64,000 nucleotides of DNA. Origin: Rhodospirillum centenum SW (GTDB taxonomy: Bacteria; Pseudomonadota; Alphaproteobacteria; Azospirillales; Azospirillaceae). Of the stretch, positions 1-9,086 are shown in pieces. How positions within the stretch are numbered: position 1 is the first letter of the stretch; the number at the start of each line of letters is the position of its first letter. A program made the position numbers and the translations under genes. Where the stretch lies: positions 3,263,001 through 3,327,000 of the forward strand of contig NC_011420.2 of NCBI RefSeq assembly GCF_000016185.1. Direction: 5' to 3'. The notes beneath the pieces were generated by a model. It was not told the origin of the DNA and made no database searches. It saw nothing but the letters and a program-made list of their open reading frames with translations.

Positions 1-855
<855 letters not shown>

Positions 856-898
856 TGCTGCAAGATATGGGGCCGCTCTGCGGTCAGGAGCCCCAGCC

Positions 899-1555
899 TT
901 AGCCGTTGCCGTCCTGCACCAGGGCGAGGCGGAGTTGCTCCGCCACCGGGGCGAAGCTGCGCCGGTGCTCGGGCGTGGCGCCCAGCCGGCGCAGCGCCTC
1001 GCGGTGGGCGGCGGTGCCGTAGCCGGCGTTGCGTTCCCAGCCGTAGCCGGGATGGCGCTCGGCCAGCTCCGCCATGATGCGGTCGCGCGTGACCTTGGCG
1101 ACGATGCTGGCCGCGGCGATGGACAGGCACAGCGCGTCGCCGTCCACGATGGCCTCCACAATGGCGCAGGGCAGGGGCGGGCGCTGGTTGCCGTCCACCA
1201 GGGCCACGGCGGGCAGGGGGGCGCCCAGCCCCTCCACCGCCCGCCGCATCGCCAGGAAGGTGGCGCGCAGGATGTTCAGCGTGTCGATCTCCGCCACGTC
1301 GGCGATGCCGACTCCGACCCGGGCCTGCGCCCGGATCAGGCCGCAGAGCGCCTCCCGCCGGGCGGCGGAGAGGCGCTTGCTGTCGTCGATGCCGGCGCAC
1401 CAGTCCGGCAGCGGCCCGCCGGGCAGCACCACCGCCGCGGCCACCACCGGCCCCGCCAGCGGGCCGCGCCCGGCCTCGTCCACGCCGCAGACGATCCGGC
1501 CCGCGGCGTGCCCGTGGCGATGCTCCAGCGTCAGGTCCGGCATCGCCGCGCTCAC
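899..1555 (-). CDS. rnhB: Ribonuclease HII
   Basis: Cytosolic endonuclease that cuts RNA in RNA-DNA hybrids and removes misincorporated ribonucleotides. The 218-aa length is normal. The signature [19 protein letters not shown] starts at residue 24, with catalytic D26 and E27; later ALVDGNQ and [10 protein letters not shown] blocks are typical of type 2 RNases H. Its start overlaps the stop of the upstream S9 peptidase by 4 bp (1552-1555), so the two are probably co-transcribed and translationally coupled. ccrM follows 180 bp downstream on the same strand. Confidence 0.95.
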   Translation of the reverse strand: MSAAMPDLTLEHRHGHAAGRIVCGVDEAGRGPLAGPVVAAAVVLPGGPLPDWCAGIDDSKRLSAARREALCGLIRAQARVGVGIADVAEIDTLNILRATFLAMRRAVEGLGAPLPAVALVDGNQRPPLPCAIVEAIVDGDALCLSIAAASIVAKVTRDRIMAELAERHPGYGWERNAGYGTAAHREALRRLGATPEHRRSFAPVAEQLRLALVQDGNG

Positions 1556-3684
1556 TTCCCGTCCGGCTTCGCCGGGTCGGGCTTCGCGGTATCCGGCTTC
1601 GCCGCCTCGGGGCGGTAGCGGTCGAACCAGGCCAGCGTGGTGTTCGCCTTGGCGATCAGGTTCGACGGCCGCCGCGCGATGCCGTGCGGCGCCTCGGGGA
1701 TGCGGACCATGGCGGTGGGGATGCCGCGCAGCTTCAGCGCCTGATAGTACTGCTCCGTTTCCGACATCGGGGTGCGGTAGTCGGCCTCGCCGGTCACCAG
1801 CATTGTCGGGGTCTTCACGTTGCCGACCAGCGACAGGGGCGACCGGCGCCAGTACTCCTCCTGCTTCTCCCAGGGCATGCCGGAGAACCAGTAGCGGGTG
1901 AAGTAGGGCGGCATGTCCGCCGTCAGCGCGAAGCTGGTCCAGTTGATCACCGGCTTCGCCACCACCGCCGCCTTGAAGCGGTCGGTCTTGCCGACGATCC
2001 AGGCGGTCAGCACGCCGCCGCCCGACCCGCCGGTGACGTAGAGCCGGTCGGGATCGACGAAGCCCTTGGCGATCACCGCATCCACGCCGGAGATCAGGTC
2101 GTCATAGTCGGCGCTGGGATAGTTGTGGTGGATCTGGTTGGCGAAGTCGTCGCCGTAGCCGGTGCTGCCGCGCGGGTTGGTATAGAGCACGGCATAGCCC
2201 GCGGCGGCGAACAGTTGCAGTTCCGCACCGAAGACCGGGCCGTAGCTGGCGAAGGGGCCGCCGTGGATCTCCAGGATCAGGGGCAGCCTGCCCTTGGCCG
2301 TGGCGGGGTCGAAGCCCGGCGGCGTGATCAGCCAGCCCTGGATCTCGCGCCCGTCGGCGGAGGATTTCCAGGTCAGCGCCTCGGTCCGGCCCAGGGCGCG
2401 GTTGCCCAGCAGGTCGGCGTTCAGGTCGGTCAGGCGCCGGGCCGCGCCGGCCTTCTCTCCCGCCGCCACGTCGGCCGGGCGGTCCGGGCCGGCGGCGGTG
2501 TAGGCGAAGCGGCCGTTCCGGGAGACGCTGAAGCTGCCCGAGGTGTAGGGCCGGTCCAGTGTCGTGCCGCCCAGATCCTCGGCCAGCACCTCGCGCCGGC
2601 CGTCCAGCCCGATGCGGGCCAGCACCATGTTGCCGCGGTCCTCGTAGCTGACCAGGATGGCCTTGCCCTCGTCCGTCCAGGCCGGGGCGTCCACCGACCG
2701 GTCCAGCCCCTCGGTCAGGGTGCGGATCTCGCCCGTGCGCCGGTCCAGCACGGACAGGCGGGAATTATGGTAGCCGCGGCGCTGGTCCTCGAAGCCGGTG
2801 AAGGCGATGTAGCGCCCGTCGGGGGAGACGGCGGGATCGCTGTCCGGCCCCTTGCGCGTGGTCAGGGTGCGGATCGTGCCGTCCTTCACGCTGACCTCGT
2901 GCAGGTCCTGGTTCAGCGGGTCCGTCTCCCAGTCGGGGTTGCGGTTGGCGGCGATGATGATGGCGCTGCCGTCGGGCAGCCAGGCGGGCTGGCCCCTGTG
3001 GTCGAAGTCGCCGCTGGTGAGCTGGCGGGGGGTGCCGCCCTCGGCCGGCACGACGAACAGGTGGTGACGGCCCTGCTCCAGGAAGCCCGCCCCGTCGGCG
3101 CGGTAGACCATGCTGTCCACCACCTTGACCTTGGGCGCCCACTCGGCCCCGTCCGGCTTCGGCGGCATGGTGCCCAGCGGCTTGCCCTCGGCCTTGACCA
3201 GCATGGTGAAGGCCAGCCAGCGGCCGTCCGGCGACCAGGCCAGATTGTCGGGATCCTCCGTCAGGTGGGTGACGGTGGCGGTCTGGCCCGTGTCCATCCA
3301 GCGCACATGGATCTGGCGCTGGCCACCCTCGGCCTGGACATAGGCGATGCGGCCGCCGTCGGGCGACCAGCGGGCCAGCGAGGCCGGCACCCGGCCGGGC
3401 AGCAGCGGCCGGTGCGAGCGGCCCTCATGGTCCACGACCCAGAGGGTGGGGACGGCGCGGTCCTTCATGATGTCCATGCCGACGCGGGCATAGACGATCT
3501 GCTTTCCGTCGGGGCTGATCTGCGGATCGCGCGCATATTCCAGTTCGAAGACGTCGCGGTCGGTGAAGGGCGGCGGTGTCGCCGCCTCCGCTGCGGCCCC
3601 CTGTGCCGCCCCTTGCGCCGAGGCCGCTGCGGCCAGCAGCAGGGTGGCGCCGAACAGTCCCCGTGCGATCAGGCCCGTACCCAT
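1552..3684 (-). CDS. S9 family (prolyl oligopeptidase-type) peptidase, exported
   Basis: Serine peptidase of the acylaminoacyl-peptidase/dipeptidyl-peptidase group, probably periplasmic. Residues 1-25 form a signal peptide (hydrophobic [16 protein letters not shown]). An N-terminal beta-propeller follows, with repeated SPDG(R/K) strands characteristic of TolB-like WD40-type blades. The C-terminal alpha/beta-hydrolase domain holds the nucleophile in GGSGGG (about S554), an aspartate in TGEADYRTP and a histidine in [10 protein letters not shown]. The tail is a slippage-type AKPD repeat with 15-bp period next to the stop. The 4-bp overlap with rnhB implies one operon. Its substrate is unknown. 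Confidence 0.9.
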   Translation of the reverse strand: MGTGLIARGLFGATLLLAAAASAQGAAQGAAAEAATPPPFTDRDVFELEYARDPQISPDGKQIVYARVGMDIMKDRAVPTLWVVDHEGRSHRPLLPGRVPASLARWSPDGGRIAYVQAEGGQRQIHVRWMDTGQTATVTHLTEDPDNLAWSPDGRWLAFTMLVKAEGKPLGTMPPKPDGAEWAPKVKVVDSMVYRADGAGFLEQGRHHLFVVPAEGGTPRQLTSGDFDHRGQPAWLPDGSAIIIAANRNPDWETDPLNQDLHEVSVKDGTIRTLTTRKGPDSDPAVSPDGRYIAFTGFEDQRRGYHNSRLSVLDRRTGEIRTLTEGLDRSVDAPAWTDEGKAILVSYEDRGNMVLARIGLDGRREVLAEDLGGTTLDRPYTSGSFSVSRNGRFAYTAAGPDRPADVAAGEKAGAARRLTDLNADLLGNRALGRTEALTWKSSADGREIQGWLITPPGFDPATAKGRLPLILEIHGGPFASYGPVFGAELQLFAAAGYAVLYTNPRGSTGYGDDFANQIHHNYPSADYDDLISGVDAVIAKGFVDPDRLYVTGGSGGGVLTAWIVGKTDRFKAAVVAKPVINWTSFALTADMPPYFTRYWFSGMPWEKQEEYWRRSPLSLVGNVKTPTMLVTGEADYRTPMSETEQYYQALKLRGIPTAMVRIPEAPHGIARRPSNLIAKANTTLAWFDRYRPEAAKPDTAKPDPAKPDGK

Positions 3685-3827
3685 GAAACTCCCCGTTCTT
3701 TCGGTTGGTGTTCTTCCGGTTGGAGCGCCGACCCTAGACCGCTTCCCGCCGTACGGGAAGCCGGGCGCGCGACCGGACCCAGGGGCGCGCCGCGGGGTGG
3801 TCCGGTGCCCCGCGACAAGCAGCAGGC

Positions 3828-3841
3828 TTGACCCATGTCAA
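3828..3841 (+). promoter_or_regulatory. FNR/FixK-type anaerobox upstream of hemN
   Basis: TTGACCCATGTCAA is a perfect 5-4-5 inverted repeat, close to the FNR/FixK consensus TTGAT-N4-ATCAA (one symmetric change per arm). It ends 59 bp before the chosen hemN start, consistent with activation at low oxygen. An upstream in-frame ATG at 3835 lies inside the box and is therefore rejected as the start. Confidence 0.75.
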
Positions 3842-3900
3842 AGCGGAATGTTCGGTCCCCGACGCACTCTCCGAGCAAATTCAGGAAAGGCCTGACCAGG

Positions 3901-5253
3901 ATGCGTCCCGACCTCGTCGCCAAATATCGCAGCCAGCGGGTGCCGCGCTACACCAGCTATCCCGCTTCCCCCCACTTCTCGTCCGACGTGGATGCGGATA
4001 CCTACAGGCAGTGGCTGTCGGAGATGCCGGCGGACGGCACGTTGTCGCTGTACCTGCACATCCCGTTCTGCCGCAGCATGTGCTGGTACTGCGGCTGCCA
4101 CACCGTCGTCGTGCCGCACGACGATCCGATTCGCACCTATCTCCAGGCGCTGACCCGCGAGATCCGGACGGTCTCGGCCCTGCTGCCGGCGGGGCCGCGG
4201 GTGACGCACCTGCATTTCGGCGGCGGCACGCCGACGCTGATCCCGGCCGACGCCTTCGCCGAGCTGATGGAGGGCATGCGCGAGGCGTTCCGCTTCGACG
4301 CCGATGCCGAGCTGGCGATCGAGGTCGATCCCCGCACCCTGCCGGAAGCGCTGCCGGCGGTGCTGGCCGCGGGCGGCATCAACCGCGCCTCGCTGGGCGT
4401 GCAGAGCTTCGACCCGGTGGTGCAGAAGGCGATCAACCGCTTCCAGTCGCCGGAGATGACGGCCGAGGCGGTGGCGCGGCTGCGCGCCGCGGGCATCGCC
4501 GGCATCAACCTGGACCTGCTCTACGGCCTGCCCCACCAGACGGTGGAGTCCTGCATCGAGACGGTGCGGACCGCGCTGACGATGGACCCCGACCGGCTGT
4601 CGGTGTTCGGCTACGCGCACATGCCGTCCTTCAAGTCGCACCAGTCGCGCATCGGGGAGGACCACCTGCCCGACGCGGAGGAGCGCATCCGTCAGGTGCT
4701 GGCCCTGGAGGCCACCCTGCAGGAAGCCGGCTATGTCCGCATCGGCATGGACCACTTCGCCAAGCCCGACGACCCCATCGCCGTGGCCGCCCGGGACGGG
4801 CGCCTGCGCCGCAACTTCCAGGGCTACACGACGGACAGCGCCGACGCGCTGATCGGCTTCGGCGCCTCGGCCATCGGCCGGATGCCGCAGGGCTTCGTCG
4901 CCAACATCGTCCCCGTGCCGGGCTACCAGAAGGCGGTGGCGGAGTCCGGGCTGGCGGTCGGCCGCGGCTTCCGCGTCAGCGACGACGACCGGCTGCGCGC
5001 CCGCCTGATCGAGCGGGTGATGTGCCAGTTCGAGGTGGACATCGACGCCATCGCCCAGGAGTTCGGCCGCCCCGTCGCCTCCGTCCTGCCGCCGCGGGCC
5101 GATCTGGCGCGGCTGCGCGACGACGGGCTGATCGAGCTTGAGGGCAACCGCCTGCGCGTGGTGGACGAGGCGCGGCCGCTGGTGCGCAGCGTCGCCGCCC
5201 TGTTCGACGCCTACCTCGATCCGGAGGGCGGCCGCCACAGCCGGGCGATCTGA
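3901..5253 (+). CDS. hemN: Oxygen-independent coproporphyrinogen III oxidase
   Basis: Radical SAM enzyme converting coproporphyrinogen III to protoporphyrinogen IX without oxygen, needed for haem and bacteriochlorophyll synthesis under anaerobiosis. The protein is 450 aa. The N-terminal YRSQRVPRYTSYP block is typical of HemN, and the cluster motif CRSMCWYC gives C57, C61 and C64, followed by GC. HFGGGTPTL, GVQSFDP and NLDLLYGLPHQT are the expected SAM-binding and barrel motifs. The start at 3901 is supported by an AGGAAAGG ribosome-binding site just upstream and by the family N-terminus; the longer frame from 3835 would begin inside the anaerobox. The stop codon lies in a 15-bp tandem repeat. 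Confidence 0.95.
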   Translation: MRPDLVAKYRSQRVPRYTSYPASPHFSSDVDADTYRQWLSEMPADGTLSLYLHIPFCRSMCWYCGCHTVVVPHDDPIRTYLQALTREIRTVSALLPAGPRVTHLHFGGGTPTLIPADAFAELMEGMREAFRFDADAELAIEVDPRTLPEALPAVLAAGGINRASLGVQSFDPVVQKAINRFQSPEMTAEAVARLRAAGIAGINLDLLYGLPHQTVESCIETVRTALTMDPDRLSVFGYAHMPSFKSHQSRIGEDHLPDAEERIRQVLALEATLQEAGYVRIGMDHFAKPDDPIAVAARDGRLRRNFQGYTTDSADALIGFGASAIGRMPQGFVANIVPVPGYQKAVAESGLAVGRGFRVSDDDRLRARLIERVMCQFEVDIDAIAQEFGRPVASVLPPRADLARLRDDGLIELEGNRLRVVDEARPLVRSVAALFDAYLDPEGGRHSRAI

Positions 5254-5280
5254 GGCCGGGCAATCTGAGGCCGGGCGATC
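5240..5280 (+). repeat. 15-bp tandem repeat across the hemN stop codon
   Basis: Two full copies and one partial copy of GCCGGGCGATCTGAG (5240-5254, 5255-5269, 5270-5280), with one base change in the second copy. The first copy contains the TGA stop of hemN. It is one of several short tandem duplications at gene boundaries in this window. The rest of the 5254-5452 gap shows nothing else I can support. Confidence 0.85.
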
Positions 5281-5452
5281 CTTGCCGGCAGGCGCCACGG
5301 AGGTGGTGCCCCGGAAGTTCCACGGCGCGGCGTGCCTGTCGCAGGACGGGCACGCCGCCCGTCTGTCCGGGGGGCGGCTGTCCGGAGCGCGGCGGTCGCC
5401 CCCCGCATCATTCCACCTGACAGCAGGTCCATAGACGGTGCGGGAGAAGTCG

Positions 5453-6742
5453 ATGGTTCGGATCGATCGTGTGTTGGCGGGGGCGGCGGTGGTCGTCATC
5501 GCGGCGGCCCTCATCATTCCCCTGGAGCCCATAGGCAAGGCCCCGCCGCCCGCGACCCCGGCCGCCGTCCCGGCGGTGACGGCGCCGGCGCCGGACGTGC
5601 AGGTCGCCGCCCCGACCGCCCCGACCGTCGCGGCTCCCACGCCGGCCCCCGCGCCGCAGGCCGAGGCTCCGGTTCCGGCACCGCAGGCCGAAGAAGCGCC
5701 GGCTTCCGCCGCTCCGGCGCCGCAGGCCGAGGCTCCGGTTCCGGCCCCGCAGGCCGAAGAAGCGCCGGCTTCCGCCGCTCCTGCGCCGCAGGCCGAGGCT
5801 CCGGTTCCGGCCCCGGCACCGCAGGCCGAAGAAGCGCCGGCTTCCGCCGCTCCGGCGCCGCAGGCCGAGGCTCCGGTTCCGGCCCCGCAGGCCGAAGAAG
5901 CGCCGGCTCCCGCCACTCCGGCGCCGCAGGCCGAGGCGCCTGCCCCGGTGTTCGATCCGGAGAAGGATCCGCGGCTGACGGCGACGCTCTGGGCGCAGAC
6001 GGCGTCGGAGCATCGCTATGCCCTGGTCCAGGCCTTCGATCTTGCCGCCCTGCGCCTGCCGGATGCGCTGCGCCTGCCCGGCTCGGCCGCGGTGGAACAG
6101 GAGGACGGGGGCGAGGGCAAGCCGCCCGCCGCCGTGTTCGACGTGGACGAGACGGTGCTGGACAACGGCGTCGCCGAGGCGCTGAGCATCCTGAAGAACG
6201 AGTCCTTCAACACCGCCTCCTGGGATGCCTGGGTTGCCGCCCGTGCCGCCACCGCGCTGCCCGGCGCGGTCGAGTTCGTGGAGCTGCTGCGCCGCAACGG
6301 CGTCCGGCCGATCTTCATCACCAACCGCGAATGCGGCGGCCCGCGCGCCGGGGAGGCCGATGCCTGCCCGCAGAAGACCGATACGCTGGCCAACCTGCGG
6401 GAGAAGGGCTTCGGCGACGTGCAGCCCGACGACCTCTGGCTGGCCGGGGATGCCGTGCCGGCGGACTTCCAGCCGGTCGTCGGTGCCGCCACCTTCCCCA
6501 AGGACAAGACCACCCGCCGCGCCCTGGTGGCGGACCGCTACCGCATCGTCATGATGTTCGGCGACCAGCTCACGGACTTCGTCTCGGTCCGGCGCGGCTC
6601 CACCCCGGCCGACCTGAACGCCCTGGCCGACCGGCATGCCGACCTCTGGCGCAGCCGCTGGATCACCCTGCCGAACCCGATGTACGGCATCTGGCTGAAC
6701 GTGATCCCCGCGCCGAAGTCGGGGGGCCTCGTCACGCAGTGA
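5453..6742 (+). CDS. HAD-superfamily acid phosphatase (class B/e(P4)-like) with an Ala-Pro-Glu repeat linker
   Basis: Predicted exported or membrane-anchored phosphomonoesterase. A hydrophobic segment (about residues 7-21) follows the VRIDR start. Residues about 64-165 are an AP(Q/V)AE-rich linker made of 22-aa repeats. The catalytic domain fills the C-terminal half: FDVDETVLDNG has nucleophile D230 and D232, FITNRE is motif II, KDKTTRR supplies the lysine and FGDQLTDF is motif IV. This order matches HAD class IIIB acid phosphatases. The ATG at 5453 has GGGAGAAG upstream; GTG at 5438 is the longer alternative. The natural substrate is unknown, and the linker is probably a flexible periplasmic spacer. 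Confidence 0.85.
   Translation: MVRIDRVLAGAAVVVIAAALIIPLEPIGKAPPPATPAAVPAVTAPAPDVQVAAPTAPTVAAPTPAPAPQAEAPVPAPQAEEAPASAAPAPQAEAPVPAPQAEEAPASAAPAPQAEAPVPAPAPQAEEAPASAAPAPQAEAPVPAPQAEEAPAPATPAPQAEAPAPVFDPEKDPRLTATLWAQTASEHRYALVQAFDLAALRLPDALRLPGSAAVEQEDGGEGKPPAAVFDVDETVLDNGVAEALSILKNESFNTASWDAWVAARAATALPGAVEFVELLRRNGVRPIFITNRECGGPRAGEADACPQKTDTLANLREKGFGDVQPDDLWLAGDAVPADFQPVVGAATFPKDKTTRRALVADRYRIVMMFGDQLTDFVSVRRGSTPADLNALADRHADLWRSRWITLPNPMYGIWLNVIPAPKSGGLVTQ
5651..5939 (+). repeat. 66-bp coding tandem repeat (four full copies plus a partial)
   Basis: Copies begin at 5651, 5717, 5783, 5855 and 5921. The spacing is 66 bp except for one 72-bp unit that carries an extra Pro-Ala pair. The unit encodes 22 residues rich in Ala, Pro, Gln and Glu. 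The near-identity of copies at DNA level suggests recent expansion. Confidence 0.9.
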
Positions 6743-6817
6743 CGGAAAAGGCTGTCACGCAGTGACGGGAAAGGCTCGTCACGCAGTGACGGGGAAAGCA
6801 CCCACGCCGTGACGGGG
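6731..6817 (+). repeat. 23-24-bp tandem repeat with nested palindrome over the phosphatase stop codon
   Basis: GTCACGCAGTGACGG plus an AAAGGC-type spacer begins at 6731, 6754 and 6778; a degenerate fourth (CCACGCCGTGACGGG) follows. Each unit contains the dyad GTCAC-GCA-GTGAC, so each copy can fold as a small hairpin. The first copy contains the TGA stop at 6740. It may help 3'-end formation between two convergent genes; no T-tract is present. Confidence 0.8.
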
Positions 6818-6834
6818 TGCGGGCGGGGACCGGC

Positions 6835-8001
6835 TCAGAACAGGCCGAGCTGGTCCCCCGGTGCGGGCGGCGGGCGGAAGCGGGTGCAGTCCAGCTCCAG
6901 CCGCCGTTCGTTCAGGCCCAGCCGCACGCAGGCCAGATGGAAGCGGCGGCGCAGCAGCTCCGCATAGGGGCCGGTGCCGCGCATCCGGGTGCCGAAGGCG
7001 GCCTGGTACAGCCCGCCGTCGCGGCACTGGCGCAGCAGGCTCAGCACCCGCGCCGCCCGGTCGGGTGCGTGCTCGTGCAGCCATTCCTGGAACAGGGCGG
7101 CGATCTCCAGCGGCAGCCGCAGCAGGATGTAGCTGGCCCGCTTCGCCCCGGCTGCGGCCGCTTCCTCCAGGATCGCCTCCAGCTCATGGTCGGTCAGGCC
7201 GGGGATCATCGGGCTGGCCAGCACGGCCACGGGAATGCCGGCCGCCGCCAGTTCCCGCACCGTCTCCAGCCGGCGGGCCGGGGTGGCGGCGCGGGGCTCC
7301 ATCCGGCGGGCAAGGTCGCGGTCCAGCGTGGTGACGGAGACGGCGACGGAGACCAGCCCCTCCGCCGCCATCGGTGCGAGGATGTCCAGGTCGCGGGTCA
7401 CCAGCGCCGACTTGGTGATGATGCCGACCGGGTGGCGGAAGTCGCGCAGCACCTCCAGCACGCCGCGGGTGATGCGCTCCTGCCGCTCGACCGGCTGGTA
7501 GGGGTCGGTGTTGGAGCCCAGGGTCAGCGGCTTCGGCACATAGCCCCGGGCCCGCAGCTCCCGCGCCAGCAGCTCCGCCGCGCGCGGCTTGCGGAACAGC
7601 GTCGTCTCGAAATCCAGTCCCGGCGACAGGCCCAGATAGGCGTGCGACGGCCGGGCATAGCAGTAGATGCAGCCATGCTCGCAGCCGCGGTAGGGGTTCA
7701 GCGAGCGGTCGTGGGGGATGTCCGGGCTGTCGTTGCGGGCGATGACGCTGCGGCTGGTATCGTCGTGCAGCACCGTCCGCAGCGGCGGCAGGGCGTCGTC
7801 GTCTGTCGCCTCAGACGGGCTAGAGCCGGGTCCCGTCCGGTCAGGCTGCGTCCGGGCGGGCCGCGACCAGCCGTCGTCGATGGCGACGCGCCGGGTCGGC
7901 TCGAACCGGCCGGAGCGGTTCGACAGGCTGCCACGGCCCTTGACCGCGCGATCGGGCAGTTCGTCCACCATCCCGGCAGGGTGCCATGCCGGACGGAACA
8001 T
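6835..8001 (-). CDS. PA0069-family radical SAM protein (SplB-like)
   Basis: Cytosolic radical SAM protein of unknown reaction. The cluster motif CEHGCIYC gives C107, C111 and C114 in a 388-aa protein, preceded by SLNPYRGCEHG and followed by YARPSHAYLGLSPGLDFET, the hallmark of the PA0069 family related to spore photoproduct lyase. GSNTDPYQPVERQ and ITKSALVTRDLD are further conserved blocks. The start may be the ATG at 8001 or the in-frame ATG at 7971. It is convergent with the phosphatase gene, and ispE lies upstream on the same strand. Confidence 0.9.
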   Translation of the reverse strand: MFRPAWHPAGMVDELPDRAVKGRGSLSNRSGRFEPTRRVAIDDGWSRPARTQPDRTGPGSSPSEATDDDALPPLRTVLHDDTSRSVIARNDSPDIPHDRSLNPYRGCEHGCIYCYARPSHAYLGLSPGLDFETTLFRKPRAAELLARELRARGYVPKPLTLGSNTDPYQPVERQERITRGVLEVLRDFRHPVGIITKSALVTRDLDILAPMAAEGLVSVAVSVTTLDRDLARRMEPRAATPARRLETVRELAAAGIPVAVLASPMIPGLTDHELEAILEEAAAAGAKRASYILLRLPLEIAALFQEWLHEHAPDRAARVLSLLRQCRDGGLYQAAFGTRMRGTGPYAELLRRRFHLACVRLGLNERRLELDCTRFRPPPAPGDQLGLF

Positions 8002-8040
8002 ATCAAGAACATTGCCGGCCGTTCCCCGGCCGGGGACGGG

Positions 8041-8943
8041 TCAGCCCGCGATCTCCACCGCCGGCACCTGGGGCAGCAGCGGGGCGGCTTCCGCCCACCA
8101 GCCCGGCCGGGCCGCGCGCAGCCCCGCCGCGGCCGCCCGCGCATCCGTTTCGCTTCCGAAAAGACCGAAGCAGGTGGCGCCGCTGCCGGACATGCGGGCG
8201 AGCCGGCAGCCGGCCGTGCCGCGCAGGGCGTCCAGCACCTCCGCCACCACCGGGGCCAGGGCGATGGCCGGGGCCATCAGGTCGTTCCCCCGCTCTTCCA
8301 GCATCGTTACGAAGTCGGAAAGATCGGCCGGCGCCCGTTCCAGCCGGCCGGCGGTGCTGAACCCGTCCCGGCGCGCGCCGAACACCTCCTTCGTGCCCAG
8401 GCCGATGCCGGGATTGACCAGCACCAGCCAGACCGGGGGCAGGGCGGGGGCGGGGTCGATCACGTCGCCGATGCCGCCGAAATAGGCGCTGCGCCCGTGC
8501 AGGCAGACCGGCACGTCGGCGCCCAGGCCGGGGGCCACGGCCGCCGGACGGGGATCGTCCGGGTCCAGCCCCCAGAGGGCGGCCAGCGCCCGCAGGGCCG
8601 CCGCCGCGTCGCTGGAGCCGCCGCCGATGCCGCCGGCCACGGGCAGCCGCTTGTGCAGCGTCACCGCCACGTCCGGGGCGCGGCCCACGGCCTCGGCCAG
8701 CCGGCGGCAGGCGCGGGTGACCAGATTGCGTTCCGGGTCCTCCGCCCGCAGGGGGGCCGCGAAGGGGCCGTCGATGCAGAGCCGGAACGTCTCCGCCGGC
8801 GCCACCTCCACCACGTCGCACAGCCCGGCGAAGACGACCAGACTGTCCAGCAGGTGGTAGCCGTCGGGCCGCCTGCCCAGCACATGCAGATAGAGGTTCA
8901 GCTTGGCGGGGGCGGCGGCACGGACGGGCAGGGGCACGGTCAT
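8041..8943 (-). CDS. ispE: 4-diphosphocytidyl-2-C-methyl-D-erythritol kinase
   Basis: GHMP kinase of the non-mevalonate (MEP) isoprenoid pathway, phosphorylating the 2-hydroxyl of CDP-methylerythritol. The 300-aa protein starts MTVPLPVRAAAPAKLNLYLHV, where APAKLNL is the conserved N-terminal motif with the substrate lysine. The GHMP ATP-binding loop PVAGGIGGGSSDAAA is at about residues 104-118, and the third motif MSGSGATCFGLF is near the C-terminus. The open frame continues upstream to 9204, but the family N-terminus fixes the start at 8943. The TPR gene lies 144 bp upstream on the same strand. Confidence 0.95.
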   Translation of the reverse strand: MTVPLPVRAAAPAKLNLYLHVLGRRPDGYHLLDSLVVFAGLCDVVEVAPAETFRLCIDGPFAAPLRAEDPERNLVTRACRRLAEAVGRAPDVAVTLHKRLPVAGGIGGGSSDAAAALRALAALWGLDPDDPRPAAVAPGLGADVPVCLHGRSAYFGGIGDVIDPAPALPPVWLVLVNPGIGLGTKEVFGARRDGFSTAGRLERAPADLSDFVTMLEERGNDLMAPAIALAPVVAEVLDALRGTAGCRLARMSGSGATCFGLFGSETDARAAAAGLRAARPGWWAEAAPLLPQVPAVEIAG

Positions 8944-9086
8944 CGGAGGGGCACAGGGGGCTGGGGTCGGAACGGCCGCCACAGTCCCCGAGGCGGCCGC
9001 CGGAATCAAGCCCGGCGGCACCGGGCGGGCCGGGCTGCGGCGCCCTGCATCAGGCGCACCTGTCCCCCGGCCGGAAGCGCCCGGCG

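Noticed and set aside
3838-5916. 692-codon minus-strand frame across hemN and the phosphatase repeat, rich in GAGASACGAG-type repeats
   Set aside because: Antisense of the Ala-Pro-Glu repeat; no ribosome-binding site and it overlaps two strong genes.
5651-5939. Regular 66-bp repeat that might suggest a CRISPR array
   Set aside because: No variable spacers; the units are contiguous, in frame and encode a protein linker.
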